Source of the DNA: Pedobacter alluvionis | GTDB taxonomy: Bacteria; Bacteroidota; Bacteroidia; Sphingobacteriales; Sphingobacteriaceae | Direction: 5' to 3' | Length of the DNA stretch: 64,000 nucleotides | Assembly (NCBI RefSeq): GCF_003664035.1 | Contig: NZ_RCCK01000010.1 | Location: 1,116,001-1,180,000 of the forward strand | Shown here: positions 1 through 8,659 of the stretch, piece after piece | How positions within the stretch are numbered: the stretch's first letter is position 1 | Layout of the letters: each line of letters begins with the position of its first letter | Program-made: the position numbers and the translations under genes | Notes under the pieces: generated by a model | What the model saw: the letters and a program-made list of their open reading frames with translations, nothing else | Databases searched by the model: none | Told to the model about the DNA's origin: nothing

Positions 1-201
1 TCATTATTTACGCATTTTTATCCCGGGTCGCCAATTTCTCACGTTATTGAAGGAGAAAAAACAGATCTTTTTGTGTCTATTTTTACCGTAGCGATTTTCA
101 TCATACCGGTATTAACCTCTGTTTTGTTCAACTATCCTAAAAAACACAAAAGCGACATTGTTATTTCTGAAGAAGCCGAAGAAGTATTGGATAAGTCTTA
201 A
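1..201 (+). CDS. C-terminal end of an integral membrane protein (partial)
   Basis: The reading frame is open from the first base and stops at 199-201. It encodes about 66 residues: a short polar stretch, one clear hydrophobic helix (roughly residues 28-46, rich in I, F, V) and a charged tail with Lys/His then Glu/Asp residues. The layout fits the last transmembrane helix and cytoplasmic tail of a transporter-like protein. It lies 96 bp upstream of a Ter-type operon on the same strand, so a TerC-like protein is possible, but the fragment is too short to assign to a family. Confidence 0.55.
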   Translation, partial: SLFTHFYPGSPISHVIEGEKTDLFVSIFTVAIFIIPVLTSVLFNYPKKHKSDIVISEEAEEVLDKS

Positions 202-297
202 GGCTTATCTGTCATAAATCTTACAATCAACCGTTTCTGATTATACAATCAAATTTGTAATATTAGAATCTATTAACAGATTAGTAAACAAGGTGCA

Positions 298-1002
298 ATG
301 GCTTTTTACAAACATTACTCATTCGATCTTTGGTTAACGTTGATTAAATCTAATCCAACATACAAGCAGGAACGGGTACAGTATTTTTTTAGGAATTTTA
401 ATGGCAAGCATAAAAGCATTGATGAAATTGCCATCACTTTCCGTCAGGTAGATTTAATGGTAAACGCCATTAATGAAAAAGCTGGTAAAAATGTTGATGC
501 TGAAGAAATGTATTTAATGATTATCAGTATGATCAATGACTACGATTTCAACTTTAATGATGTAGACCTTAAAGTACTCGATCATGACATGGAGCAGATC
601 GTATTTGCACACATGCCAAAGCTTTACTGTGGTGATTGTTTGGATGTACTGGCAAAAATTAAAGAATCGGGCAAAAGCTCTACCAATATATTGAGTAACA
701 CGGGTTTTATTAAAGGTAAAACCTTAAAAAAAGTAATTGAACATCTAGGTATTGGTCGGTTTATCGATTTTCAGCTTTATTCTGATGAAGTGCGAATGTC
801 GAAACCCAGTACAGGTTTTTTTCAGTTAATGTTAGATCGCATCGACAGAACAAAACACCCCGAATTATTGTTAACAGATGTCATCCATGTTGGAGATAAC
901 CCCCATGCCGATGTTCGCGGAGCAGAAGCAATGGGAATTAACAGTATGCTGATCAATTCAAACAATTTATCTATCTCAAACCTACTCTATGATACCGTAT
1001 AA
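298..1002 (+). CDS. HAD superfamily hydrolase of the Ter stress operon
   Basis: The 234-residue protein has the haloacid dehalogenase fold signatures in order: motif I near residue 9 (FDLWLTL), motif II (SNTGF) near 139, a motif III Lys (MSKPS) near 168 and motif IV (VGDNPHADVRGAEAMG) near 200. In phosphatases motif I reads DxD; here the second Asp is Trp, so ordinary phosphatase chemistry is doubtful. Its last 14 bases overlap the phosphoribosyltransferase gene, showing tight co-expression. HAD and phosphoribosyltransferase pairs are known companions of TerD/TelA genes and have been proposed to make or process a nucleotide-like metabolite. The substrate cannot be read from sequence. Confidence 0.85.
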   Translation: MAFYKHYSFDLWLTLIKSNPTYKQERVQYFFRNFNGKHKSIDEIAITFRQVDLMVNAINEKAGKNVDAEEMYLMIISMINDYDFNFNDVDLKVLDHDMEQIVFAHMPKLYCGDCLDVLAKIKESGKSSTNILSNTGFIKGKTLKKVIEHLGIGRFIDFQLYSDEVRMSKPSTGFFQLMLDRIDRTKHPELLLTDVIHVGDNPHADVRGAEAMGINSMLINSNNLSISNLLYDTV

Positions 1003-1825
1003 TTTCTCACTTCATAAAATAGACAATACAGCCGATTTTGGCTTTAGTGCCGACGATTATAGTCGCTTTAAGTTTGGCGATGACCTTGTTGCCCGATCTT
1101 TCGGGAAAGACCTCGCTGATGGTTTTATCAGGTATTACCTGGCCGATAATCTAATCACCGATCAGATTGTGGTCATTTCCAGTCCTTATAGTTTTATTCC
1201 TACAGCAACTTTTGCCATGAAAAACTATTTCGTTAGCCAGCTTAACCGTTGGCTGGTAGAAAATGGCAGTTTAGCGGTAGAGGAAACCAAAGTGCATAGA
1301 ACCATTACCTACAAAGAAGATTACGGCGAACTAAGTGCTGAAGAAAGGCTTTCGCTAATCGGTAACGATTCGTTTCATATTGATAAAGATTTTCTGGTGG
1401 GCAAAACACTTTTGTTTCTGGATGATATCAGGATTACGGGAAGCCATGAACGCATGATCTTAAAAATGGCAAAAGAATATGGTTTAAATAACGAAATGCA
1501 CATGCTTTATTTTGCCGAACTGGTGAATAAAAATATCCATCCCAATGTAGAGAACTTTCTGAATTACCATCAGATCAAATCTATTTTCGACCTGGAAGAA
1601 ATTATCGATGGTGGAAATTTTTGTTTCAATACCCGTATTGTGAAATACATTTTAAATACTACTTCGAGCAGTTTTACCATTTTTTTAGAACGCCGGAGTA
1701 CCGATTTTATCAATCAGCTTTACGATCTATCTTTGGGGAATAACTACCATACCATAGAGGCGTATTCGAAAAATTTACATCTTATAAAAGACTATATCAA
1801 AAACAATAATTATAAATTAATTTAA
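989..1825 (+). CDS. Phosphoribosyltransferase-family protein of the Ter operon
   Basis: The 278-residue protein carries a recognisable PRPP-binding loop around residue 151 (LLFLDDIRITGSHE), matching the hydrophobic-DD-xxTG pattern of type I phosphoribosyltransferases. The rest is poorly conserved relative to purine or pyrimidine salvage enzymes, so it is unlikely to be a housekeeping salvage enzyme. The start overlaps the end of the HAD gene and only two bases separate its stop from the first terD start, giving one transcription unit. It probably works with the HAD protein on a phosphoribosylated compound; this role is inferred from the known gene neighbourhood of Ter systems. Confidence 0.8.
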   Translation: MIPYNFSLHKIDNTADFGFSADDYSRFKFGDDLVARSFGKDLADGFIRYYLADNLITDQIVVISSPYSFIPTATFAMKNYFVSQLNRWLVENGSLAVEETKVHRTITYKEDYGELSAEERLSLIGNDSFHIDKDFLVGKTLLFLDDIRITGSHERMILKMAKEYGLNNEMHMLYFAELVNKNIHPNVENFLNYHQIKSIFDLEEIIDGGNFCFNTRIVKYILNTTSSSFTIFLERRSTDFINQLYDLSLGNNYHTIEAYSKNLHLIKDYIKNNNYKLI

Positions 1826-1827
1826 AT

Positions 1828-2382
1828 ATGGCTATTAATTTGCAAAAGGGGCAAAGAGAAAATATCGATGCACCTAAATTTACAATAGGTTTAGGTTGGG
1901 ATACCAACAGCTCTTCAACAGGTTCTGCATTCGATTTAGATGCTTCAATTTTTTTACTAAACGATCAGAAAAAACTAATTTCAGACGAAAACTTTGTATT
2001 CTACAATAATTTGGTTTCTCCGGATGGTTCCGTAGAACATACAGGTGATAACTTAACCGGCGATGGCGATGGCGACGATGAGCAGATTAAAATTGATTTA
2101 ACCAAAGCTGATGCTAAAGTAAGCGAGATCTGTATTGTGGTAACCATTCACGATGCTGACAACAGAAGACAGAATTTTGGTCAGGTTAGAAATTCTTTCA
2201 TCCGAATTTTTGATGCGGTAACCAATGAAGTGATCTTAAAATATGAATTAGAAGAAGATTTCTCTATCGAAACAGCCGTAGAATTTGGAAGAATTTACAA
2301 ACGTGAAGGCAAATGGAAATTTGAAGCCGTTGGCGTGGGCATGAAAGGTGGTTTACAGGATTATTTAAATAAATATCAATAA
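1828..2382 (+). CDS. TerD-family stress protein (first copy)
   Basis: The 184-residue protein shows the TerD fold signatures: GLGWDTN near residue 22, FDLDASIFLL near 35, FYNN, and the acidic calcium-binding stretch GDNLTGDGDGDDE near residues 72-84. TerD proteins are small cytoplasmic calcium-binding proteins linked to resistance to tellurite, phage and colicins. All acidic ligands appear intact. It starts with the same six residues (MAINLQ) as the next gene, showing tandem duplication followed by strong divergence. It lies between the phosphoribosyltransferase and the second TerD gene with gaps of only a few bases. Confidence 0.93.
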   Translation: MAINLQKGQRENIDAPKFTIGLGWDTNSSSTGSAFDLDASIFLLNDQKKLISDENFVFYNNLVSPDGSVEHTGDNLTGDGDGDDEQIKIDLTKADAKVSEICIVVTIHDADNRRQNFGQVRNSFIRIFDAVTNEVILKYELEEDFSIETAVEFGRIYKREGKWKFEAVGVGMKGGLQDYLNKYQ

Positions 2383-2386
2383 TATT

Positions 2387-3001
2387 ATGGCAATTAATCT
2401 TCAAAAAGGACAGCGCATCAGTCTGGAAAAAAGCAATGGCAGCAAACTTCAGAATGTTTGTGTAGGTATTAACTGGGGCGCTATTGAAAAGAAAGGCCTT
2501 TTCGGTTTCGGATCATCAAAAGAAGCTGTAGATTTAGATGGAAGTTGTGCATTATACAACGAAAATAAACAACTTTTAGAGGTAGTTTATTTCGGTAACC
2601 TAAAATCTAAAAACGGTTCTGTAAAACACAGCGGAGATGATTTAACTGGCGATATGGGTGGCGATGATGGTTTAGATAACGAGATCATCACTCTTGATTT
2701 TTCACAGTTGGATGCGAATGTAAACTATGTTGCCTTTGTATTGAACAGTTTTAGAGGTCACGATTTTGGCACAATTCCTTTTGCTTCCATTCGCATTTAT
2801 GAAGGAACAACAAAACGTGTTAACGAGGTTTTTGCTAAATTCGATATTGCTAACGGAGCAAATTTTGCAGGTCACGTATCGATGGTAATGGGTGTTTTTT
2901 ACAAGAAAAACGACGAATGGAAATTTAATGCCATTGGCGAACCAACCAAAGATAAAAAACTGGAAGATACCGTTAAAACCGTAACTCAAAACTATTTATA
3001 A
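2387..3001 (+). CDS. TerD-family stress protein (second, divergent copy)
   Basis: This 204-residue paralogue keeps the TerD pattern: INWGAI near residue 29, VDLDGSCALYNE near 48, and GDDLTGDMGGDDGLDNE near 85, so the calcium-binding acidic cluster is present but spaced differently from the first copy. An insertion with a Gly/Phe/Ser-rich loop (KKGLFGFGSS) follows the first motif, as seen in TerZ/TerX-like members. It begins four bases after the first terD stop. Two divergent TerD proteins in one operon suggest a heteromeric complex with TelA at the membrane; that is inference. Confidence 0.9.
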   Translation: MAINLQKGQRISLEKSNGSKLQNVCVGINWGAIEKKGLFGFGSSKEAVDLDGSCALYNENKQLLEVVYFGNLKSKNGSVKHSGDDLTGDMGGDDGLDNEIITLDFSQLDANVNYVAFVLNSFRGHDFGTIPFASIRIYEGTTKRVNEVFAKFDIANGANFAGHVSMVMGVFYKKNDEWKFNAIGEPTKDKKLEDTVKTVTQNYL

Positions 3002-3028
3002 GCCATAAAGCTGGTAATTAATCAAACT

Positions 3029-4126
3029 ATGGAAACCAACCCAAACGTTACCCAAGCCCTTACTCCGGTTAAACTGGACAAGGACGGAAATGTTGACCTC
3101 GAAAAAATAACAACCGAGGAAACAGCAAAATACCAGGAGATTGGAAAATCTTTAGAACCATCAGATGTAAATTCTATCCTGAATTACGGAAGCGATGCCC
3201 AAAATTCAATGGAGAAATACAGTAACGAGTTTTTATCGTCTGTACGTACCTACAATAGTGGCGAAGTTGGCGGTTTAATTAACGAACTGCTAACTGAACT
3301 GAATTATATTGATGTTTCTGAATTGGAACAGAGTGGCTTTAAGAGTTTCATCTCTAAAATCCCGTTCTTAAAAAGTTTAGTGGTTGACGTGAAGAAACTT
3401 TTTCAGAAATATGATGTGGTGGTAAATAATATCGATAAAATTACCAACAAGATTAAAGCTGGAAGGTTAAATTCAATTAAAGACAACAGTTCGCTGCAAA
3501 CCATGTTCGATAGCAATGTTGGTTACATCCACCAGATGGAAGAACTGATTATCGCCGGACAATTAAAATACAACGATCTGAGCATTAAATTAGCCGAAAT
3601 GGAAGGTCGGCCGGCAGATTATCAGGATTATGAAATTGCCGATTTAAGGGATTTTATTAGCCGTTTGGACAAAAGACTGGCTGATATGAAGATCGTGCGA
3701 TTCATTATGTTACAATCTTTGGCGCAGATCCGTGTGGTGCAAAACAACAATACTTCAATTGCAGAAAAAGCACAATCGATTGTTTCGACAACCATTCCGG
3801 TTTGGAAAAATCAATTAACGATTGCTGTTGCATTACAAAGGCAAAAGGCCAATGTAGAGATGCAAAAGAAAATTTCGGATACCACCAATACCATCTTACA
3901 GAAAAATGCGGAGATGCTGAAACAAAACAGTATTGACGTAGCCAAAGAGAATGAAAAAACTGTGGTATCTTTGGAAACCTTGAAACTAACCACTTCATCG
4001 TTGATTGAAACGCTTAATGAGGTGAAACAGATTCATGAAGCAGGTGCACAAAGCAGACGTGTGTTAGATGGCGAACTTAAAACCCTGGAAGCAGAGTTGA
4101 AAAAGAACGTAACGAGGGTGAATTAA
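3029..4126 (+). CDS. TelA-family toxic anion resistance protein
   Basis: The 365-residue, highly charged and largely alpha-helical protein fits the TelA family in length and pattern: an N-terminal variable part, then long heptad-like helices (for instance around residues 225-340) with the conserved LAQIRVVQNNN and ATIPVWKNQL-like region near residues 235-265 (here STTIPVWKNQL). TelA proteins accompany TerD in tellurite and general envelope-stress operons and are thought to act as coiled-coil scaffolds. It sits 27 bases after the second terD gene and 7 bases before the unrecognised last gene. Confidence 0.9.
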   Translation: METNPNVTQALTPVKLDKDGNVDLEKITTEETAKYQEIGKSLEPSDVNSILNYGSDAQNSMEKYSNEFLSSVRTYNSGEVGGLINELLTELNYIDVSELEQSGFKSFISKIPFLKSLVVDVKKLFQKYDVVVNNIDKITNKIKAGRLNSIKDNSSLQTMFDSNVGYIHQMEELIIAGQLKYNDLSIKLAEMEGRPADYQDYEIADLRDFISRLDKRLADMKIVRFIMLQSLAQIRVVQNNNTSIAEKAQSIVSTTIPVWKNQLTIAVALQRQKANVEMQKKISDTTNTILQKNAEMLKQNSIDVAKENEKTVVSLETLKLTTSSLIETLNEVKQIHEAGAQSRRVLDGELKTLEAELKKNVTRVN

Positions 4127-4133
4127 TGAAAAT

Positions 4134-5096
4134 ATGGATGAATACCGTTTAAATATTCTCAAAAAATCAAGCGCAGAGATCAACCGTTTACAGTTGCTCT
4201 CTGTGTTTTTTGATGATGAGGTGATTTATAAAATTTACTTACGTAGTCAGGTTATTCATCAGCTTTTTGCTAATAATGAAGAGCTGGAGATCGAAAAATT
4301 AGATCTTTTCCATCTTCAATTTACCGATAGTGTAGTCGAACTGCTCAAAAAGATTAAAAAGAGCAATGAGAAAAATGTATCGCTCATCTACGATGAAATT
4401 GACCTGAACGAAGAACTGATCGATCGAATGGCAAGCACGCTCGTTGATCAGAAAAGTTTTCAGCAGGATAAACAGAAACAGTCACTTAAAATTAACTTAT
4501 CGTTGCGGAAGCTGTTCAGTGTATTGTCTGAACTCAGTTCCGATTTCCCATTTTCTAAAAATATCAACGTTTTTAGTTCTAAATACGCCAACGATTTTTA
4601 TTTCGATCTCACTACGGATCAATTTGCTAAACTGATTGATTTTCAGGATAAACAAGTATATACCAATGTGTATGCAACCATCGAGAAAAAACTGATGGGT
4701 AAATTGTGTAAATACGATTTTCGGACTGAATTTTACATTGGTTTAAAATCAGGTGAGCTGGTTATAGAAGTATATAAATTTTTAGATATTGACAATTATT
4801 ACCTGTTTTTCCCAAGCAGAAACCTGTTCTTGTTTTGCGATTTAACCATTTTTAAAGATTTGGATATGTCCAATAACCTTTCAGAACGGGAACGGATTAT
4901 ACAGGAACTTCAATATAAAAACGATAAACTGAAAAGTAACGCTGCGGTTTTAAAAACTGCCATTCCACACGAGGTTGTTAATTTATTAGAAGATAGTTAC
5001 CATAAAATATCTGATATTAATTTCCTGAACCACCTCAATAATTTCGATGTGCAATCGAATATTTTGAAGACTATGTTGAAAACGGATTTGTTTTAG
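4134..5096 (+). CDS. Unrecognised ter-operon protein
   Basis: I do not recognise a family for this 320-residue protein. It is soluble, rich in Leu, Asp and Lys, with no signal peptide or membrane helix. The N-terminal half looks helical; residues around 150-245 alternate in a beta-like way (FYFDLTTDQF, YIGLKSGELVIEVYKF); residues about 250-270 could form a short coiled coil. It starts seven bases after telA and is the last gene of the run, so it probably functions with the Ter proteins. The start at 4134 leaves the shortest gap to telA and is the first usable ATG in frame. Confidence 0.8.
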   Translation: MDEYRLNILKKSSAEINRLQLLSVFFDDEVIYKIYLRSQVIHQLFANNEELEIEKLDLFHLQFTDSVVELLKKIKKSNEKNVSLIYDEIDLNEELIDRMASTLVDQKSFQQDKQKQSLKINLSLRKLFSVLSELSSDFPFSKNINVFSSKYANDFYFDLTTDQFAKLIDFQDKQVYTNVYATIEKKLMGKLCKYDFRTEFYIGLKSGELVIEVYKFLDIDNYYLFFPSRNLFLFCDLTIFKDLDMSNNLSERERIIQELQYKNDKLKSNAAVLKTAIPHEVVNLLEDSYHKISDINFLNHLNNFDVQSNILKTMLKTDLF

Positions 5097-5171
5097 GCCG
5101 GTTTTTGCCACCTAAGACATCTGAGCGCAGCTTAGAAGTGTCTTGCCGATTAATTATCACTATCGCAAGAA

Positions 5172-5279
5172 ATCGTCATTGCGAGGAGGAACGACGAAGC
5201 AATCTTACAACGCTGGATAATTGAACTGTCGCATTAAGATTGCTTCGTCGGCTGAAAAAGCCTTCTCGCAATGACGATC
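5172..5279. repeat. Dispersed palindromic element, CATTGCGAG family
   Basis: The left arm (ATCGTCATTGCGAG, then GAAGCAATCTTA) is repeated in inverse orientation at the right (TAAGATTGCTTCGTCG, then CTCGCAATGACGAT), so the whole element can fold into a long hairpin. It separates the convergent ter operon and dienelactone hydrolase gene. Related copies lie near 48128, 53506 and 54840 in this window. Confidence 0.85.
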
Positions 5280-5297
5280 TTATGATAGAAATTATTA

Positions 5298-6161
5298 TTA
5301 CCGCGTCAACACCGCCAATTTCTGTTTAAACAAATCAATTGTTCTGCTCCAGGCTAGTTTTGCGGCAGCTTCGTTATATCTGGTAGGTGAAGTATTGTTG
5401 TTAAAGGCATGGTTTACACCATCGTAAATGTAAATTTTGTAATCAATTTTATTTTCTTTTAAAGCTTGCTCATAAGCTGGAATTCCGGCATTAATGCGTT
5501 CATCCAGGCCGCCATAATGCAGCATTAAACTCGCTTTAATTTTAGGAACATCTGCTACATTGGCCTGTGCGCCGTAATATGCCACAGCCGCCTGTAATTT
5601 AGGATCGTTTACCGCTAATTTATTGGCCATTCCACCGCCCCAACAAAAGCCCACACAGCCTACTTTACCATTGCCGTCTTTTCTATTGCGTAAATACTCC
5701 AGGCCTTTTAAATAATTCTGTAAGTTTTTTTCAGGATCTAATTTGCCTATCAGCTCGCGCCCCTTATCTTCATCTGTTGGTGTTCCGCCAAGTGGCGAAA
5801 GCGCATCAACACCAAGCGCCAGGAAACCTTCGGCGGCAACACGTTTGGTTACATCAATAATATGTGGATTTAAACCTCTGTTTTCATGAATTACCAGTAC
5901 ACAGCCTAAGTTCTTTTTGCCTTTTGGTTTGGCCAGCACAGCTTTCATTTCACCATCAACACCAGCGTAGGTAACATCTTTAACTTCGATATCATCAGTG
6001 TTAAAATCTGCTGCAGCAGCATAATTATTCTCTAGCATCGGCAGAATAGTCATGGCTAATGCTGTGCTGCCAGCCAGGACGGCCAGTTTTCTCATAAAAT
6101 CTTTTCTGCTTACCTGACTGTGCGTATACTCATCGTACAGGCTAATTATTTTCTGATCCAT
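5298..6161 (-). CDS. Dienelactone hydrolase-family protein, exported
   Basis: The 287-residue protein is an alpha/beta hydrolase of the dienelactone hydrolase group. The nucleophile elbow is GFCWGGG near residue 171 with Cys in the nucleophile position; the acid is in GLDER and the base in VNHAFN near residue 252. The N-terminus has SRKDFMRKL followed by a hydrophobic stretch ending in AAAA, a twin-arginine-like signal with RK in place of RR, so export to the periplasm is likely. The family hydrolyses cyclic esters or lactones; the substrate is unknown here. It is followed downstream only by a palindromic repeat. Confidence 0.88.
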   Translation of the reverse strand: MDQKIISLYDEYTHSQVSRKDFMRKLAVLAGSTALAMTILPMLENNYAAAADFNTDDIEVKDVTYAGVDGEMKAVLAKPKGKKNLGCVLVIHENRGLNPHIIDVTKRVAAEGFLALGVDALSPLGGTPTDEDKGRELIGKLDPEKNLQNYLKGLEYLRNRKDGNGKVGCVGFCWGGGMANKLAVNDPKLQAAVAYYGAQANVADVPKIKASLMLHYGGLDERINAGIPAYEQALKENKIDYKIYIYDGVNHAFNNNTSPTRYNEAAAKLAWSRTIDLFKQKLAVLTR

Positions 6162-6222
6162 CTTATTGATTTTGAATTGCCATACAAGATAAAAAAGGAT
6201 TACGAGATTGTGGCAGCATTGC

Positions 6223-7227
6223 CTAAAAGTTACAATACATTTCTTCCCATTTTTTAATCAGTGTTACGCGGTGTTTCGTGTAACGAGGGGTTAAAAAAGC
6301 ATTCGACCAATCATCGTAATTGTCGTAAAAAAACTTCAAAAAGAAAATATGGAAGGTAATACCCAGATAAGGAATGGCTTTTGATTCATCGTCAGTTAAA
6401 GGACGTACTTTTTGATAAGCATTTAGAAAGGTTTCGAAATCCTTATCAGCCTGTTCTTTGGAGATTAGCTTATTAAGCTGATGGAAGAAATAATGGTTAA
6501 GGAAAGTCATCAAATCATTAATCAGGTAGCCTTCCCCTGCAAAATCGAAATCAAAAAAGGTAATTTTTCCCGCTTCATCAAAATGGAAATTCTTTGGAAA
6601 GAAATCATAATGGCAATAGCCGTAGCTAAACTTTGAAGTATCAAATCCCTCGAACTTTTTAACAATCTTATCGGCAATGTTGGTTAGGTAGTCAAATTCT
6701 TCAGGCATTTCCGTGAAATGAGGTTTTAAATCGCGCAAAGGCTCAAATAAAGTCGTTTCAAAGTTGAATACCGGTCTTGGGTTATTCAGTTTTATAGAAG
6801 AAGTGCTTTTGTGCAAAGTGGCAATGTCCTGCCCCAATTGAATAAGCTGTGCATTTTCAAGATCTAAAATCACTTTTCCTTCAGCAAAGGAAAACAGTAC
6901 ACCGTTTCTTGTTCCTTCTATGGCATTAAACTGTTGGATTTGTTTCTCAAACACATCCGTTATCGGGTAGGAAACTGAGTTTCCATTTGTCTTTAAAATA
7001 TTAAGCAATTCTACTTCAGCTTCAATTTCGTTGTGTTTACGGTGTGCATCGCGGTAAATTTTGAAGATATATTTCTGATTCTGATTTTCCAGAATATAAG
7101 TATCGCTTACATTACGGATGAGTAACCGGCATGTTGTGGATGGATCTAACTGATAAGTTTCAATTAAATAATCTTTTAAAGCAGCGGCTGATAAAGTGGA
7201 GTATTGGGCAGGGAAAATAGTTTGCAT
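6223..7227 (-). CDS. Aminoglycoside phosphotransferase/homoserine kinase II-like kinase
   Basis: The 334-residue protein has the APH-type kinase fold: an N-lobe Lys in YIFKIYRD near residue 56, a catalytic loop HYDFFPKNF near residue 206 (HxDxxxxN pattern) and the metal-binding FFDFDFAG near residue 226. Such proteins phosphorylate small hydroxylated substrates such as choline, homoserine or sugars; nothing points to antibiotic resistance. It lies 61 bases upstream of the dienelactone hydrolase gene on the same strand and may be co-transcribed with it. Confidence 0.87.
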   Translation of the reverse strand: MQTIFPAQYSTLSAAALKDYLIETYQLDPSTTCRLLIRNVSDTYILENQNQKYIFKIYRDAHRKHNEIEAEVELLNILKTNGNSVSYPITDVFEKQIQQFNAIEGTRNGVLFSFAEGKVILDLENAQLIQLGQDIATLHKSTSSIKLNNPRPVFNFETTLFEPLRDLKPHFTEMPEEFDYLTNIADKIVKKFEGFDTSKFSYGYCHYDFFPKNFHFDEAGKITFFDFDFAGEGYLINDLMTFLNHYFFHQLNKLISKEQADKDFETFLNAYQKVRPLTDDESKAIPYLGITFHIFFLKFFYDNYDDWSNAFLTPRYTKHRVTLIKKWEEMYCNF

Positions 7228-7336
7228 AATTAGCGCTTTGGGGTTTCAAATATAAATTTTAGAAATGACATCTTAGCCATTAATTAAGACTACCTTACGA
7301 ACCTTAGGCATATCGTTTTAAGATTAATACAATCTG

Positions 7337-7930
7337 TTGAAAAAAATATTTGATTGCCTTATCGATAGTTTTATCGAGGATAAAGTGGGGATTGCCGAGA
7401 ATTTTTTAAGTATTTCTTTAGCAGCACACCTTAAAGATAACCTGATCGGGTTATTTGAAAACAAAAAACTTTTAAATGCTGGTGTGGGTAATAATTTGGT
7501 TGTGAATCAGGATAAACTGATCAGAAGTGATATCATTTACTGGTTAGACAAAAAGCATAACAACCAATACGAAAATGATTTTTTCGATCTGATGGACGAA
7601 TTTGTTGCCTACTTAAACCGTAGCTGTTATACGGGTATTACTGGCTATGAGTTTCATTATACACTTTACGAATCGGGTACGTTCTATAAAAAACATATCG
7701 ATCAGTTTCAGAACAATGGAAGCCGGCAATATTCGATGATTATGTATCTGAATAGCGATTGGAAAATAGAAGATGGGGGAGAGCTGCGCATTTATCATGT
7801 TGATGAGGAACAGAATATCTCACCCAATAACGGTAAAAGTGTTTTCTTTAAAAGTTCAGACCTGGCACACGAGGTGTTGCTTACCCATAAACAAAGGATG
7901 AGTATTACAGGTTGGTTAAAGATCGGTTAG
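7337..7930 (+). CDS. 2-oxoglutarate/Fe(II)-dependent oxygenase, prolyl-hydroxylase type
   Basis: The 197-residue protein has the P4H-like jelly-roll with an iron-binding HxD (KKHIDQF near residue 121), a distal His (LAHEV near 176) and a 2-oxoglutarate-binding Arg (QRMSITGW near 187). The family hydroxylates protein side chains or small molecules in the cytoplasm. The frame opens at 7328 after a stop, and no ATG occurs before residue about 80, so a TTG at 7337 is the best start; it gives a normal family length. The gene is convergent with the LytTR regulator, whose end is nine bases away. Confidence 0.85.
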   Translation: MKKIFDCLIDSFIEDKVGIAENFLSISLAAHLKDNLIGLFENKKLLNAGVGNNLVVNQDKLIRSDIIYWLDKKHNNQYENDFFDLMDEFVAYLNRSCYTGITGYEFHYTLYESGTFYKKHIDQFQNNGSRQYSMIMYLNSDWKIEDGGELRIYHVDEEQNISPNNGKSVFFKSSDLAHEVLLTHKQRMSITGWLKIG

Positions 7931-7939
7931 TCGCTAATC

Positions 7940-8659
7940 TTAAATATCGAACAGCTGCTTAATCATGCTTTTGAAATTTTTGCCGATGGGTACCTGCTGG
8001 CCATTTTTAAGTACAAAAGTATTGCCTTCCAGGTAATCGACGTATTTTTTATTGAGGATAAAAGATTTATGAATCCGGATGAAATCGATTGACAACTGAT
8101 CTTCAAAACTACCCAATGTTCGTGGGGTGAGTAAAAAAATGCCGTCTTTCCAGACTTTCACATAGTTACCCAGGCTCTCTAAATATTGGATTTCATCGAT
8201 TTTAATCAGGATATATTTCTTATCTACTTTAATCGAAACCTGCCCATTGTTTTTAGGTTCTGTTTTTTCAACTTGAATAGGGATTCCTGTTTGTTTTTTG
8301 AGGTTATAAAATTCCAGCGCCCGGTTAACGGCTTTTAAAAAACGATCGAATCGGAAGGGTTTTAAAAGGTAATCGCAAACGGCCAGATCAAAACTTTCTA
8401 AAGCGTATTCTTCGTATGCTGAAGTAATAATAACAAGTGGTTTATGTTGCAACGTTCTTAAAAAATCCAGACCGTTTAGTTTTGGCATCCTGATATCTAA
8501 GAAAATTAAATCTATCTGTTGTTTACTCAAAAAATCCAGGGCTTCTGTAGCACGGTAGCAGTGGCCTGTAATTGAAATAAAAGGAATATCTTTTGCATAC
8601 TCAGTAATTACACCGTGTGCAAGAGGTTCATCATCTATTACTAAGCAACGTAAGCTCAT
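7940..8659 (-). CDS. LytTR-family response regulator
   Basis: The 239-residue protein has an N-terminal receiver domain (acidic pair DDEP at 9-12, phosphoacceptor Asp in LIFLDIRMP near residue 55, Lys in LLKPFRF near 103) and a C-terminal LytTR DNA-binding domain from about residue 138 (IQYLESLGNYVKV, then FIRIHKSFILN). LytTR domains bind pairs of about 9-bp direct repeats roughly two helical turns apart. Its start overlaps the kinase stop by four bases (ATGA), so the two are translated together. The upstream divergent promoter region contains matching repeat pairs. Confidence 0.93.
   Translation of the reverse strand: MSLRCLVIDDEPLAHGVITEYAKDIPFISITGHCYRATEALDFLSKQQIDLIFLDIRMPKLNGLDFLRTLQHKPLVIITSAYEEYALESFDLAVCDYLLKPFRFDRFLKAVNRALEFYNLKKQTGIPIQVEKTEPKNNGQVSIKVDKKYILIKIDEIQYLESLGNYVKVWKDGIFLLTPRTLGSFEDQLSIDFIRIHKSFILNKKYVDYLEGNTFVLKNGQQVPIGKNFKSMIKQLFDI

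Noticed and set aside
6223..7227. Antibiotic-resistance aminoglycoside kinase
   Set aside because: Only the general APH kinase fold is visible; nothing in sequence or context points to aminoglycosides, and many relatives act on choline or homoserine.
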